Part shown: positions 1 through 11,756 of the stretch, piece after piece | Layout of the letters: the number at the start of each line of letters is the position of its first letter | How positions within the stretch are numbered: position 1 is the stretch's first letter | NCBI GenBank assembly: GCA_014529385.2 | Contig: CM043954.1 | Coordinates: forward strand, 3,480,501-3,544,500 | DNA: 64,000 nucleotides | Direction: 5' to 3' | DNA from: Adiantum capillus-veneris | Taxonomy: Eukaryota > Streptophyta > Polypodiopsida > Polypodiales > Pteridaceae | Notes under the pieces: generated by a model | What the model was told of the DNA's origin: nothing | Seen by the model: only the letters and a program-made list of their open reading frames with translations | Database searches by the model: none | Made by a program: the position numbers and the translations under genes

Positions 1-306
1 GTAATGCATAGGTGCAATATGATGGATCATGGAAGGCCCAAGTTCATCCAAAAGATGAGAATATTTGGGGACACTACAACACTTCATGTGATTTTCATAC
101 TTTATGGGGTAGACTCATATATTTGAGGTGTGGGGTTTTATGCAGAGGTAGGGCAATTGATGGGAGTCTTAGCTCAAACTTATGATGTCAATGTACCTTT
201 GACATTCGGAGAAGAAGAAATAAAACTCTTATCTCTCAAATGGTGCTGAATTGGACCTGCGTGTGAGACTTAAAAACATGCAAAACAAAAATCTAATTGA
301 CACCTT

Positions 307-318
307 GCTCTGATACCA
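307..318 (-). promoter_or_regulatory. Primer-binding site of a copia-like element (initiator tRNA-Met)
   Basis: On the minus strand this reads TGGTATCAGAGC, the usual complement of the 3' end of plant initiator tRNA-Met used to prime reverse transcription of Ty1/copia elements. It is followed on the plus side by TGTTGG, so the LTR lies to the right and the element interior runs left off the window edge. Positions 1-306 would then be the 5' untranslated part of that element; no coding sequence is recognisable there. Confidence 0.7.
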
Positions 319-568
319 TGTTGGTGAACATAAGGGAAGATGGAGATGGTGAAGAGAGTGTGGAGATGAAGGTGACTACGAGCACAAAGGAAGAGAGTCA
401 AGAGAGACACATACAAGTTATTACACCCACTAAATCTCATGGTGCATGCTTTAAGAGTTCTAAGCCATGGTCTACCTCAAATGCAACTAGAGTGCTTCGT
501 TAGCCGGATTTGTATTGAGTTGCAGTGAGTCTGAGGGTAAGAGAAAACAAGAACCTAGAAGAGAAAAT

Positions 569-632
<64 letters not shown>

Positions 633-651
633 TTGTGCTTTGTTTTCCACA
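319..651 (-). mobile_element. Candidate LTR of the edge copia-like element
   Basis: The segment starts TGTTGGTG directly after the primer site and a plausible end is CCACA near 651, giving TG...CA borders. It contains the GA microsatellite. The right border is a guess, because the partner LTR is outside the window and no target duplication can be checked. Confidence 0.35.
571..630. repeat. (GA)n microsatellite
   Basis: About 30 uninterrupted GA units. It gives rise to spurious Ser-Leu or Arg-Glu repeat reading frames that are not genes. Confidence 0.95.
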
Positions 652-1045
652 AATCCTATTACCTTGAGTTGACATAGTCCTATTTTGACAGCTCCATGAA
701 TTAAGTGACACTACCGAGAGGATGCCAATCAAGGCTTTTTCATGATTCCTTGATGGCACCACATTTGGCATTCATATAAACTAAAGCACTATCAAGCATG
801 CCAACTTTCTTCAATAGACCTTGATTGGAGATCTCGTCGGTGAATTTTCTCACCCATGTTGATGTCTTGTGTAAGTAAGGCCACAAGGTTGAAAGGTGCA
901 AGCATAGGTGATTTTCATTTAGAGAGAGCTCTTCCCTTCGTCGCATCCACAAATGAAAGCAACACAAAGTTTCCTTGCTCATCAAGAAATTTATGTGCTT
1001 GTCAATGCTTGTGATCGACGTGCAATTAAAAAAGCTTGTGACATG

Positions 1046-1865
1046 TGATGCTTGGATAGGTGATTGCATCTAGAGAGAGGCCTTCACTTCCCATAAAAGG
1101 ATTCTACCTGCGGCATTAAAAAAAGGGTGACAGATCCGCATGCCTTCAAGATGCCTATGTAGGTGATTGCATCTGGAGAGAGGCCCTCGCTTTGCATCTA
1201 CTGAAAACAGACTACATCTTTTTACCCTTGTCCCTATTGGGAAAATCTTGTGATCAGTGCAGTCCCAGCGTCCACACTCTCAACAGCGTGCTTTCTGCCC
1301 TGCTGCAATCAGTGCATTCCAAGAGTCCACACTCCGGCCTTGCTCCCTATGCGTGTCCGGAGAGAGGCCCTCGCATCACATCTACTGACATTCTGAATAG
1401 AACAGTGGACAATTGCAACTGAGAGGGACATTCAAAGACGATTCTAAGAGGAGACATTCGAGACAAGAAGATCCTCAAGCACTTTTTGTGCTTTCTCATC
1501 CGCACCACAGTTAGCATACTATTGACCATGACATTCCGAACGTAACACCTAACAGGGAGCATGATAGTTTTGAAATTTGTCAACGCTTGCGATCGACGTG
1601 CAATTAGAAAATCTTGTGACATGTGATGCTTGGATAGGTGATTGCATCTATGCCTGCATAGGTGACTGCATCTAGAGAGAGGCCTTCACTTCCCATCTGG
1701 ATTCTGCCTGCGACAATTAATAAAGCGCGATAGAGCTGCATGCCTTCAAGATGCCTACATAGGTGATTGCATCTGGAGAGAGGCCCTCACTTCGCATCTG
1801 CTAAAAAAAGACTAGAGCCTTTTTCCATTGTCCCTATTGGGAAAATCTTGTGATCAGTGCATTCC
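1046..1865. repeat. Tandem duplication of about 600 bp inside the PPR remnant
   Basis: The stretch around 1046-1265 recurs around 1626-1865. Shared text includes CTTGGATAGGTGATTGCATC, GCCTTCAAGATGCCTA and TTGGGAAAATCTTGTGATCA. The second copy has small insertions. Repeats of this size fit amplification of PPR modules before or after the gene died. Confidence 0.7.
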
Positions 1866-2804
1866 AAGAGTCCACACTCTCAACAACGAGCTTTCTCGCC
1901 CTGCTTCTGTAGTGCGTATCCCACGACCAGTGCATTCCAAGCATTTACATCCGCCAAAAACAACCTAGAGCTTTATGGCTCTGCTCTTGTTATGCACATC
2001 CGACATTCAATGCATTCCAAGAGGCGACATTTCAGACAGGAAGCTCCTCAAGCAGTTTTTTGTGCTTTCTCAAGCGCACCACATTGGGCATACATATCGA
2101 CCAAGGTAGTGCTAAGCACGAAATCTTTCTAGCCCTGCTCTTGTTGTGCATAGAGCCACATGCCTTCAAGATGCATGAGCAGGTGATTGCATCTGCTGAG
2201 AACAATCTAGAGCATTCTGAAATCACTACATTCCAAGAGTCCACCCTCCGGACTCTGGTGCTACTGTTGTTGTGCACATATCCAATCAGTGCATTCCGAG
2301 ATGCGACATTCCAGACAAGAAGCTCCTCAAGCACTTTTTGTGCGTTTTAAAGTGCACCACATTTGGCATACATATCGACCAAGACAATGCCAAGCACGAC
2401 ATCTTTCTCAAGCGCACAAAATTTGACATACATATCAACCAAGATAGTGCCAAGGATGACAACTTTTTCCAACAAACTCTGACAAACAACATAATTGATT
2501 TTTGTGTCCATATCAGCATAACATCTTTTTGTGTCCATATCAGCATCTTGTGCCACATGCCTTCAAGATGCATGCATACGTGATTTCATAGGCTCTCCCA
2601 TGAATATACACCCCATTTGGCACATGTCTTGCAACAATAAGTGCATACCAAGAGACGGCATCCCATCCCAATCTTGGAGGAAGCTCGCCAAGAATGTGTC
2701 GTGCTTTCGCGACTGCACCCAATGTGACAGGCATGTCGAGCAAAGCAGTTCCAAGCACAAAGTCTTTTTCCAAATTGTCCTGGGCTATCTCGTGAAATTT
2801 CCTT

Positions 2805-2908
<104 letters not shown>

Positions 2909-3171
2909 ATCTTGGACGGGAAGTGCGGCACTCTGCAGGGCTCCAATCTGCACCAGCGAAGGGCATGAGAACCAACCAGATGGGCAGACAAAACAAATGC
3001 ACGCATGGCTTCTTTTTGCCTAGCGTGCTTGGTGTCGGTTAGCCCCCGAGGCACACTGCGTGCAAAAAAGGTGGAGGACTGAGGTGTGCAAGAGCGGAGG
3101 CTGGAGGTTGATTGGAGGCTGCACGAGGGCAACGTTATTCTAGGAGAGCTTTTTTTTCCTGTGTTAGAAAA

Positions 3172-3666
3172 AGGGAAAATTACCAAAAAACCCCTCTAAT
3201 TTGTGGAAATTCCCAAAATACCCTTCAAATTTCAAAAATTACCAAAATACCCTTGCATCTATTTTGGTTGGACTATTCAAGATTTTCTAATCTTTATTCC
3301 TTTTTTACAATTAAGATCCGTTTTTGAGTGCTTAGCATGTAATTTGTCACAAATTACCTCGGGAAAAGGGCAATTATGTCTAAAAATAATGAAGAAATTT
3401 ATCTCCAAAGCCTACGTAACATACCCAAATTCTAGTTTCAACATCTTGTATTGATAGACAATCGGTCTTCTTATGAAAAGATACAAAAAATTTCTTCTTT
3501 CAAGAAATTTAATCTCACGACCAGGGATACTTTGGGAATTTTGGAAAAATTGAAGGGCATTTTGGGAATTTGTGACAAAATATTGGGGGTGTTTTGGGAA
3601 GTTTTGAAATTTGAAGGGTATTTGGGAATTTCGACAAGTTAGAGGGGTATTTTGGTAATTTTCCCT
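3172..3666. mobile_element. MITE with roughly 60-bp terminal inverted repeats
   Basis: The left end AGGGAAAATTACC... (3172-about 3235) and the right end ...GGTAATTTTCCCT (about 3606-3666) are near-perfect reverse complements, sharing CCCCTCTAA, GAAATTCCCAAA and ACCCTTCAAATTT blocks. The flanks TTAGAAAA (3164-3171) and TTAAAAAA (3667-3674) agree at 7 of 8 bases, which would fit an 8-bp hAT-type target duplication. The 495-bp interior has no coding potential and contains further copies of the ACCAAAATACCC word. The superfamily assignment rests only on the duplication length. Confidence 0.75.
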
Positions 3667-3872
3667 TTAAAAAATCTTGGGAATGAGCCACGTGAATGAA
3701 CGTGCTTCCAGATTTGAGATTTTGCCCACTACGCTAACGAAGTAAACATTGTTGTGGATATCTGCAAAGAGAATTAAGGCTCCCATCCGATTGGCATGGA
3801 AGAAGACATCAAGAGGGTGGACATGTAGGAAAATCCCCCAGAAGTTGAAAACTTTTTCCTACTCTCCTAATG

Positions 3873-4548
3873 ATGGAAGATATTATTGTTCAAACATGGA
3901 ATGTAAAGGGAATTAAATCGGCAAAGAAGAGAGCTCTTTTTTGGGAGGTGGTAAGAAAGTCAAGTGCAAACTATTTGAGGATCTAAGAGCATCACTTGGA
4001 CGACACTAGTTGGAAGAAACAAACAATAGGAAAAAATTTGGTGCTCTACCAGAAGGGCCCTCTAAGTTATAGTCGGGTTTTGACCATCGTTGCCCCATTG
4101 TTGATAGAGAGCTAGAACCGCAAGTGATGTTCAATCGTGATTCTAAGTGAGTGTTGGGAATAAAATTTAAGTGGGCACATCAACCCCTCACCATTGTTCA
4201 TGTATATGACCCATGTGATGCCAAAGTAAGGGCCAAAATTTCGGTAGGTATGAGGGATATGCTTGATGAAGCGGATCGGTGTTTCATGGGAGAGTTTGAT
4301 TTGGTGGAGGCTAGAAAGGACAAGATGGGCTTTTCTAGCATATTGGCAGGTTCCAAAAAATCAAATTGGAATTCTATATGTGAGAAACGGGCTTTTACCG
4401 AGCTTTGGACTATTGGCCCATGGAGTATCTCACATGGGTTTATAGACACTAGTCTCCAATATGCCAACACGGCCTCCTAACTAGATAGGTGCTACCTCTC
4501 ACGCCATGTGGCTTCCATCCCTTAGTGGAGATGAGGGTGGATACCACC
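3873..4548 (+). pseudogene. LINE fragment: endonuclease domain
   Basis: From the ATG at 3873 the frame reads IIVQTWNVKGI, then EHHLDD, the start of an apurinic-type LINE endonuclease (TWNVRG and LQEHH positions). Further on, at 4151-4480, come LTIVHVYDP and GEFDLVEARKDKMG. DRCYLS follows near 4490, matching the end of the domain (TRLDRCYLS in plant L1 elements). Several stops separate these pieces. The domain breaks off at 4548 exactly where a solo LTR is inserted and resumes at 6264. This enzyme nicks target DNA for target-primed reverse transcription; this copy is dead. Confidence 0.75.
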
Positions 4549-5365
4549 TGTAACGGAATTAACCTAATAACTTTGAGTGTAGCGGAAATAGATTAGCCAT
4601 AGGTGAGCATTTCATTAATAGGATTCCTAATGAAGATAGAGAGAGTGTTAGGTTGGAGATAGCAACAATTTACACATTCCTAATTAACATGGCATGAGCA
4701 ATAACTTGCAAAAGAGAGAGAAATAGAGAAATTGACAACAATTGAGGACTAGATTTACTTGGAGCCACTTACCCCTCCAATAGACTTTTGTATTATAGGT
4801 TCTCCCATGAAGAGAGACTTGGTACAATACAATCTTTGTGTTCCTTAAGACCTCTTTGGTGCCATGAAAATGAAAAGCTTCATGCACAAACTTATGCTTA
4901 AAGCAACAATTAATTACTTGCAATAAGCAAGAACTTGTCCCCGGCCTCAATCCCAAGACCTCAAACACCATCAAAGGTGGAGAGAGCTAGCAGGGAGTGA
5001 GGAACATGAAGAGAAGAAGATGTATCTCTACGAGAAAGAAGTAGTCTCCTCATATATAATCACTCTTAGAGCATAGCTTAGCATAGTGATAATGAAGATG
5101 GAGAGATTGATAAGCATTGCTTTGAGCATAACTCTTGGTTGGATTTGCTTTCTATAGCCAAGGGGTGTTGGTGTATGCTCTCCACTTCTCAATCTTGGAG
5201 AAGGAGATGACTTGTGTGCACAACACACAATGGGGGAGTGTGTGTGTCTTGTGGAGTATATGAAAGAGAGAGAGGATTTAATTTTGCTACTTTACTCTTG
5301 CTACAAGCCTATTGGCTCAAGCCTTGGGCTAGCCAATGAATGGCTCTAGTCATAACAAGCAAGGG

Positions 5366-5548
5366 TTGTAGCATTTGGAAAAGTGTCATCCTTTCCCCCT
5401 TTGAGAGAAAGATTTTAATTATTTAATTGTAGCATTTGGACAAGTGTCCTCCTTTCCCCCTTTGAGAGAAAGATCTTAATTATTTTATTGTAGCAATTGG
5501 ACAAGTGTCCTCCTTGCCCCCTTTGAGAGAAAGATCTTGATTATTTAA
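5366..5548. repeat. 61-bp minisatellite, three copies
   Basis: Three head-to-tail copies with period 61, each holding TTGTAGCATTTGGACAAGTG, a TTTCCCCCTTTGAGAGAAAG block and TTAATTATTTA. It lies inside the solo LTR. Confidence 0.9.
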
Positions 5549-5744
5549 CTAAATCTAAAGTTTTATTGGACCTCCCTATAGGTCATCCAATAGGATTCAG
5601 GCACATTATGAGGACAATATTGCTAGGGGCATGACATGTGTCCTTTATGTCTCTTGACTCTTGGGCTTGCCTTGAGTGTGTGTGAGTATTCTCTCTCGTG
5701 CCCCTTCCTTTAAGGCTCATCTTTGACTTGAACAACTCAAGCAC

Positions 5745-5846
5745 CTTGGTCATTAAGCATGATAAGCACCTCAAGAACCTCAGTCATTAAGCATGACAAG
5801 CACCTCAAGCACCTTAGTCATTAAGCACGACAAGAACCTCAAGCAC
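5745..5846. repeat. 34-bp minisatellite, three copies
   Basis: Three copies of a 34-bp unit built on CTTAGTCATTAAGCATGACA plus AGCACCTCAAG. A further roughly 100-bp duplication follows at about 5972-6170 (CTTTGATAGACTATCTCC and CTTTGGTAGACCATCTCC). Confidence 0.9.
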
Positions 5847-6263
5847 ATGCTTAGCTTCCCTAAGGTCTAAAGTACCTAATGGTCCTAGGTCTAGGGACTT
5901 TTAACACTAACCTTTGTAGGATTTAATGAAGCTAACCCTAAGGTCTTTTAAGCTCCATTAAATGCACGTTGCTCTTTGATAGACTATCTCCTTTTGGACC
6001 CCTATTGAGATATAACCATCTCTCCTCTTGGTCCCCTACTGAGATAAATCTAGAAGCACTTATTGCACATTGATCTTTGGTAGACCATCTCCTTTTGCAT
6101 CCTTATTGAGATGCAACCATCTCTCCTTTTTTTCCCTGCTGAGACAGGTCTAGAAGCACATATCTATATCCTAACTCTTGTTCCCCTTTTATCTTTCCAT
6201 ATTAAATGACTAGTTTAATATGAGAAAATAATTTGGTAAAGTTAGATACTAGATTTTATGACA

Positions 6264-8434
6264 CCACCCAATGCCTCTCAGACCACTTTTCCCTTGAATT
6301 GAAAATTTCAAAGGCTAAGAAGGCGGACTACTATCTAGAAGGGGAAAACAAAAAACTTGTTTTCAATGAGCAAGACCCACCATTCAGGTCCTTACTAAGT
6401 TAACATTTACTAAAAAGCTACAGAAAGATGGTTGCATATCCTTGCACTTGACCCACGTTAGTGCATAGCCTCTAGACAAAAATAAAAAGAACAAGGCCTC
6501 GGATAAAGAAATCTTGATTGGTGCAAAATAGTTAAAAAAAGAAGAAGTGGACAAGCTTTCAAAAGAAGGGAAAGAAGGCATTGTGTAGAAGAGGAGCATA
6601 GGATGTGGCTCATTGCAAAGGCTACGCTTGTTGAATTACAAGTCAAAGAGATAAAAAAGACTAGACTTCTGCCAGAGTGCTTGCCATTAAACCTGAGACT
6701 ATCGACCGAGCACTTCTTTAGAGCCCTAATGATCAAAAGAAGGAGGGAACTTAGAACAACAATCACATATAAATTGGGAGTCATAATCCATGACCAGAAT
6801 GCTATGCCAGACTCGATCACGTAGTCAAATTATAGGTCAACCAGAAGTTGGATCGCAAGTGGTTGAGGATGCGAGATACTTGCATCCTCAACCACTTAAT
6901 GATCACCTAGTCAAATTATAGGTCAACCAAAAGCTGGCTCACAAGTGGTCGAGGATGAAAGATGTTTTCTGCTTATAAACGTAAAGGGCACTATATTGCC
7001 ACAAGAAGGAGAAGCCTTGGAAAGACCCATATCTAAAGATGAATCTTAGGTTGTTGTTAAGGTAATGGGGAAGGAAAAAACCCCTAGGTGGAATGGCCTG
7101 ATAGCAAAAGTTTTGAAAGAATTTGGGAGGATCTAAAAATCCCATTAACACATATGGGAAACAAGACTCTGTTTGAGGGAGGAACGAGCACTAGTGTGAA
7201 ATAGGGGATGATCAAGCCTACTTGAGTAGGTGATCACTCCCCATTAGCAAAGGCAGATCAATATATGACAACATTCTGGTAGCAATGATGGGCAGTATGA
7301 AAAAATTTACTAAGCAAGAATGCATCGTCTAAAGAGATCAATCAAACAAGGCATCCCACCTGCCTTGCTCCTTTTTGCTATTGGTTCACATCCACTGCTG
7401 ACTTCACTAGGGGACAATGAGCACTGCAAAAGGGGAAATCAAGGTCTTTCCGTGCCAGTGGCAACCAATTGTTGGTGAAGTTGTTTGTGGACGATTCTCT
7501 ACTCTTCATAAAATCCAGCTTCCAAATGCTCAAAAGAACCCTCAAGATCATCCACTTGTTTCCCACTTCCTCAGGCTCTAAATGTAACATTGAAAAACCA
7601 AGATTGATTCCACTCACTGAAAACGACTCATTTGATCGCGCAAAATAGTCTGAGGAGATAATCAGCAAAGGGAAAGTGTTGAGACACCACACGGTGCCTC
7701 TTAGGATGGACATCATAGTCAAGAGAATATTTGGTTTGGTCCTAATCAAAATCAACAATAAGATGAGAAGGTGAGAATACTCTCTCCTCCCTTCCATAGG
7801 AGGGTGACTGCGATCAACTCTTTCTTGATTCCTTATATCTCCTTTGTCTTGGCTATCTTGAAATTATCCAAGTGCCATTGGAAAGAATTTATGAAACCCA
7901 TCAAATGTTTCCTATGGAAAAATAACACAAAATACATGACACTGTGGAAACAGGGGAATGTGAATGGATGGCTAGACTAGAGGACCAAGGAGGCATTGGG
8001 ATACTAGACCCAATAATACATGCCACAAGCTATGTGCACAGAATTGGTAGTTCTGTAATAAACCAAAGGGAGTATTGGGCGGTCATGTCTTGGGAAATGG
8101 ATGAAAAAGAAAATATTTTCTCACAAGGAGGGCCATGGAGGCAGGCTAAGATACATAGAAAAATTGTAGCCCTAAAGTGGTTTTTTCTAAAGCTTGGGTG
8201 TTGCACAAGGGAAATTATTTAAAAGTGCAAAAAAAGAGGTTTTGTCATTGCTGTGGGGGGAGGATTTGATACTTCAAATGTGCCATCTTGCACTGGTTCC
8301 CTTGGTTCTTCAAGCCTGGAGGGGGGTCCTTGAATTCCTTATGTTGGGAAGTTGCAAGAAAGGTGAATAATAAAGGGACTTCCAAACAGGCTCACTTTTG
8401 GCCGATGCCAACTACTATTCGAAGGAAGTGGACT
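6264..8434 (+). pseudogene. LINE fragment: linker and reverse transcriptase
   Basis: Immediately after the solo LTR a frame gives LSDHFSLEL, the endonuclease end (SDHFPL). At 6603-6822 follows KEIKKTRLLPE...RALMIKRRRELRTTI, the pre-RT linker. Near 7470 comes LVKLFVDDSLLFIKS, the FxDDS catalytic box of LINE reverse transcriptase, then TSSGSKCNIEKPRLI. At 7798-7980 come RVTAINSFLIPYISF and FLWKNNTK, and at 7980-8160 GGIGILDPIIHATSYVHRI, the conserved post-RT region. Several stops and frame changes make it non-functional. No ORF1 (RNA-binding) part is seen upstream of 3870. Confidence 0.75.
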
Positions 8435-9189
8435 AGTTAGTGTTGCTGCATAATTTTAATCTAAATAAAAGGCTACTTATCAGTAGAGTTTTAGTAGTGT
8501 TATGCCATATCCCAATGCCTGCTGTTGAGATACACCGTGATTGGAAAGCTGTCACAAGATGGGCACCACTTGCCAATAAAAAAGAACAGACTGAACAGCC
8601 TTTTAGCACTTCAATAACAACTGAACTGAGAGGGAGAGAGAGAGACAACACACGACACAGAGTGGCGTAATTCCACCCCAGAGAGTATTGGATCCAAACC
8701 TTCTCTAGGAAGCTTGCCAGAGAATGAGCCCTTAGCACTTATTTAAAGGCCCTTGGCCTATGAAAAGTAGTTTACATGAAAATCCTTCAAACTCAAAAGG
8801 TTACCAACGTAAATCATGGAATTTCATACAACTGCCACGTCCGCACTCAGCACAAAATGCGGGAATCCGTATATCTTGCCACGTCATCATGTCAGTGCAA
8901 TTTTCAAAAAATCTGCCACGTCGTTAGTTTGCGCAAGTCTTTTGTGTGTGTGAGAGAGTCTAGCTTTCTTTGCATCCTTTATGTCACTTGGGGCCCCATC
9001 GGACGGGGTCCCCATAAGCTGGTAGGACTTCTTCTTCTGTTACTTGTTCTTCTTAGGGTTTAGGCCCCTCGACCGACATCTGCAAGTTGGCTCCATTTTT
9101 CAGAGCTTTGACACGTCAGTAGTTGTTACAAAAGCCTAGCATTGGCCCATAGAAAGGATCTTTGGGTTTCTTTAAACCCTAGAAACTTA
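8435..9189 (-). mobile_element. Sequence interrupting the LINE; possible LTR fragment
   Basis: The LINE frame stops near 8434 and its zinc-finger tail resumes near 9190. The intervening 0.75 kb has no coding match. On the minus strand it has a TATA-like CTTTAAATAAG near 8745, a pyrimidine-rich leader, and possible borders TGTTGAGATAC (8522) and GTTACA (9130), which would fit an LTR. No target duplication was found, so the borders and class stay open. Confidence 0.35.
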
Positions 9190-9950
9190 TAGCAAGATGA
9201 TATTCAAAGCATATTGGTTCAATTTTCTCATCAAATTGTGGAGGGTGAATTGGTGTGAGAAAAATGGAGGAAGTGCGCAAACAACACTTGGGAGGCAAAG
9301 TGGCCAAGGGTGACGAATATCTTCTCTTGGAAGGTATTGTGTGAGGCAACACAAGTGGGAACAAGATGCTTGTGTGAGGGCTTGACATTGACACTTTCTC
9401 TAGGTGAAAAGCTGCTTTGGAGAATCCCTAGCTTGCATCTCTTTAAAGACTACTCCTCCTCAGAAGGTCTTGCTGCCAAGGTATGCAAATGGGTACTGAA
9501 GACATGGTAGGTGTCATTTTTTAGGAATGACTTGGTTGTGGGAGGAGAAACATTCAAAACCAAGACATTCTAGTATGCACTCAGATAACCATGTACTACT
9601 TTTTGAATTAGGTTTGGAAATCTTGGAATATTCGTGTATTTGAGTAGTAGCATACGGTAGCTCAGGTCAAAGATATCATTTGAGGTTATCTAAGTTTATA
9701 GGATTCAAAGTAGGATCAGCTGCACAAACCAAAGAATGGCATCATGCTTTAAGATGTATCACCTACTCAGGTTTTGGTCCTAGGGGAGAATAAGCCATTG
9801 GGCTACAACACGAGCAGCTAGTTAAGTAAAATTCAATCTTTCTTGCTTATGTATTGTACAACCCCTTAGTAGAAAACTTGTGCCCTCAAGGTACGTGTAG
9901 TGCTTGAGGCTTTTTGTACATTCTTTGCGAAGTTAATATATAGCATCTCT
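9190..9950 (+). pseudogene. LINE fragment: zf-RVT tail and 3' end
   Basis: The frame at 9310-9510 gives TNIFSWKVLCEATQVGTRCLCEG, matching the zf-RVT domain (F.WK....VGTR..C) that follows the reverse transcriptase in plant L1 elements. Degenerate C-terminal text follows to about 9860. The 3' end (about 9880-9960) has the GCTTGAGGCTTTTTGTACATT type tail found at LINE 3' ends; no clean poly-A remains. Confidence 0.6.
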
Positions 9951-10627
9951 ATACACAATTGTGATTATAGAAAAAACAGAGAGTTCTAAACCATGGAGAA
10001 ATTTTACTGCCAGAAATCAACTGGCCATAAAGGGTAAATCATTTTAGCACAGACATCAAAATCTAGTATTTGTTTTGTTTGGAAAACTTCTCATCGATGA
10101 TATGGATAGAGAGGTGGATACTGCCTTCATTTATTGTGAGCTATATTGACCAAAGTTACTATCAAAAGATTTAGGACACTTTTAAGACTGCTAAAAGGAG
10201 AACATATGAGAAAAATATGATATGCTATAGTTTCATCAGAAGCTTCCTACGATTGTCCAAAGGAGCTAGCTTGGTTAGCTGGGTGCTCATCCTCCTTCAT
10301 TGGGTCATGGGTTTGAGTGCAGCCAAGTGACCCTAGTAGCACTCATAGATGCGTCATTGTATCAGCTCCCATGGGAAAATGCAATCTGCTACAAGAGAAA
10401 TGTATTGTGTATCTAAAATTACTTGAAAGCAAGGAAAATTTAATTTTCATTGTTAAAATAACCTTTCTGGTAGCTCAATTTTTATATTTTACTCTTTATG
10501 CCCTCACTCAAACTTTTAAAATAATATGTTTTTGGCAGTAAAAGAAAAGAAATCTCCGAGTATGTTGTTGTTTGGTTGATTTTAAAAGTATGTGGTAGTA
10601 GCTCCAAAGATGAGATAATCATTTTCT
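9951..10627. other. No recognisable gene
   Basis: AT-rich sequence with short open frames. The stretch 10080-10280 hints faintly at a copia reverse transcriptase, but not enough to call. Confidence 0.5.
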
Positions 10628-11218
10628 TTGTTTGGCATGAAGAATATGGTGTTCCACAACTTGTACATAGGGCCGGGCAAAGATGCATCAGGTGTGCCAA
10701 CAAACATGCTCACACTAAATTGCACAGTGCAAATTGAGTTCAACAACACATCAAAGCATCTAAAAGCACATCTTCAACCATTGCACATTGATATCCTCTA
10801 CTCCAAGCTCTCTATTGCTACAAGCAAGGTAACTAGAAATCAACATCTTTCATCTATTGTCTTTTGAGTGCAAATATTTATGTAACTTTTTGTTCTTGTT
10901 TTGCAAATGATGAACCATGTCTAGCTTAAGGACTATTCACAAGGAAAGAGAAGTCGAAAGGTGATTCCGATTCAAATGCAAGCTTCAAAGGTGGCATTGT
11001 ACGGTGCCTCATATGAGTTGCCCACAAGTGAGGAGAGCACTAAACAAGGCTATGATCTCCCTCTCCAACTTTCTACTACAATTTGCTCCCGCTACTATGT
11101 TGTGTGGAAATTGGTAACCTCTCAATTTTGTACCCGAACAACTTGTAATGTGGCTGCTAACACAAAAACCCTTGCACTTCTTTCCCCGATCAACAAAAAG
11201 TCTTGCTCTCAAGCTTGA
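10628..11218 (+). pseudogene. LEA_2 domain (NDR1/HIN1-like) gene fragment, two exons
   Basis: Exon one (10628 to about 10828) reads GPGKDASGVPTNMLTLNCTV, then IEFNNTSKHLKAHLQPLHIDI and YSKLSIATSK. This is the pattern of the LEA_2 domain of NDR1/HIN1-like membrane proteins (SGVPT..LTLN.TV.....N....F..H.....I...YS.L.IA). GTAACTAG follows as a donor. Exon two (about 10924-11218) reads LKDYSQGKRSRKVIPIQMQ, KVALYGASYEL, DLPLQLS and SRYYVVWKLVTSQF, matching the domain end. The expected acceptor is TTTTGCAA rather than ...CAG, and a TAG codon follows; a downstream TAG at 10922 could act as acceptor in frame. The N-terminal cytoplasmic part and transmembrane helix are missing, so it is probably a truncated pseudogene. 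Confidence 0.7.
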
Positions 11219-11255
11219 TCATATTGACATCGACCAGACAAATTTTTTGTCCCTA

Positions 11256-11673
<418 letters not shown>

Positions 11674-11756
11674 AAAAAAAGATGTCACGGGACAAAAAAA
11701 AGCTTAGCTAATGAGCTTTGCAGCTACATCTCTATTATGCCACCCATCACATGATC

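Larger units (their letters stand above)
4549..6263. mobile_element. Solo LTR with perfect 5-bp target duplication (CCACC)
   Basis: The segment begins TGTAACGG and ends TATGACA, giving TGT...ACA borders, and is flanked by CCACC at 4544-4548 and 6264-6268. Removing it rejoins two parts of the LINE. No terminal direct repeat is seen inside, so it is read as one 1,715-bp LTR left by LTR-LTR recombination, not a small complete element. Its first bases resemble those at 25396 (TGTAACGGGATTAA, then AGCGG), hinting at a related family. It carries internal minisatellites. Confidence 0.8.

Noticed and set aside
4549-6263. Complete small LTR element (TRIM)
   Set aside because: No terminal direct repeats, primer site or polypurine tract inside the borders.
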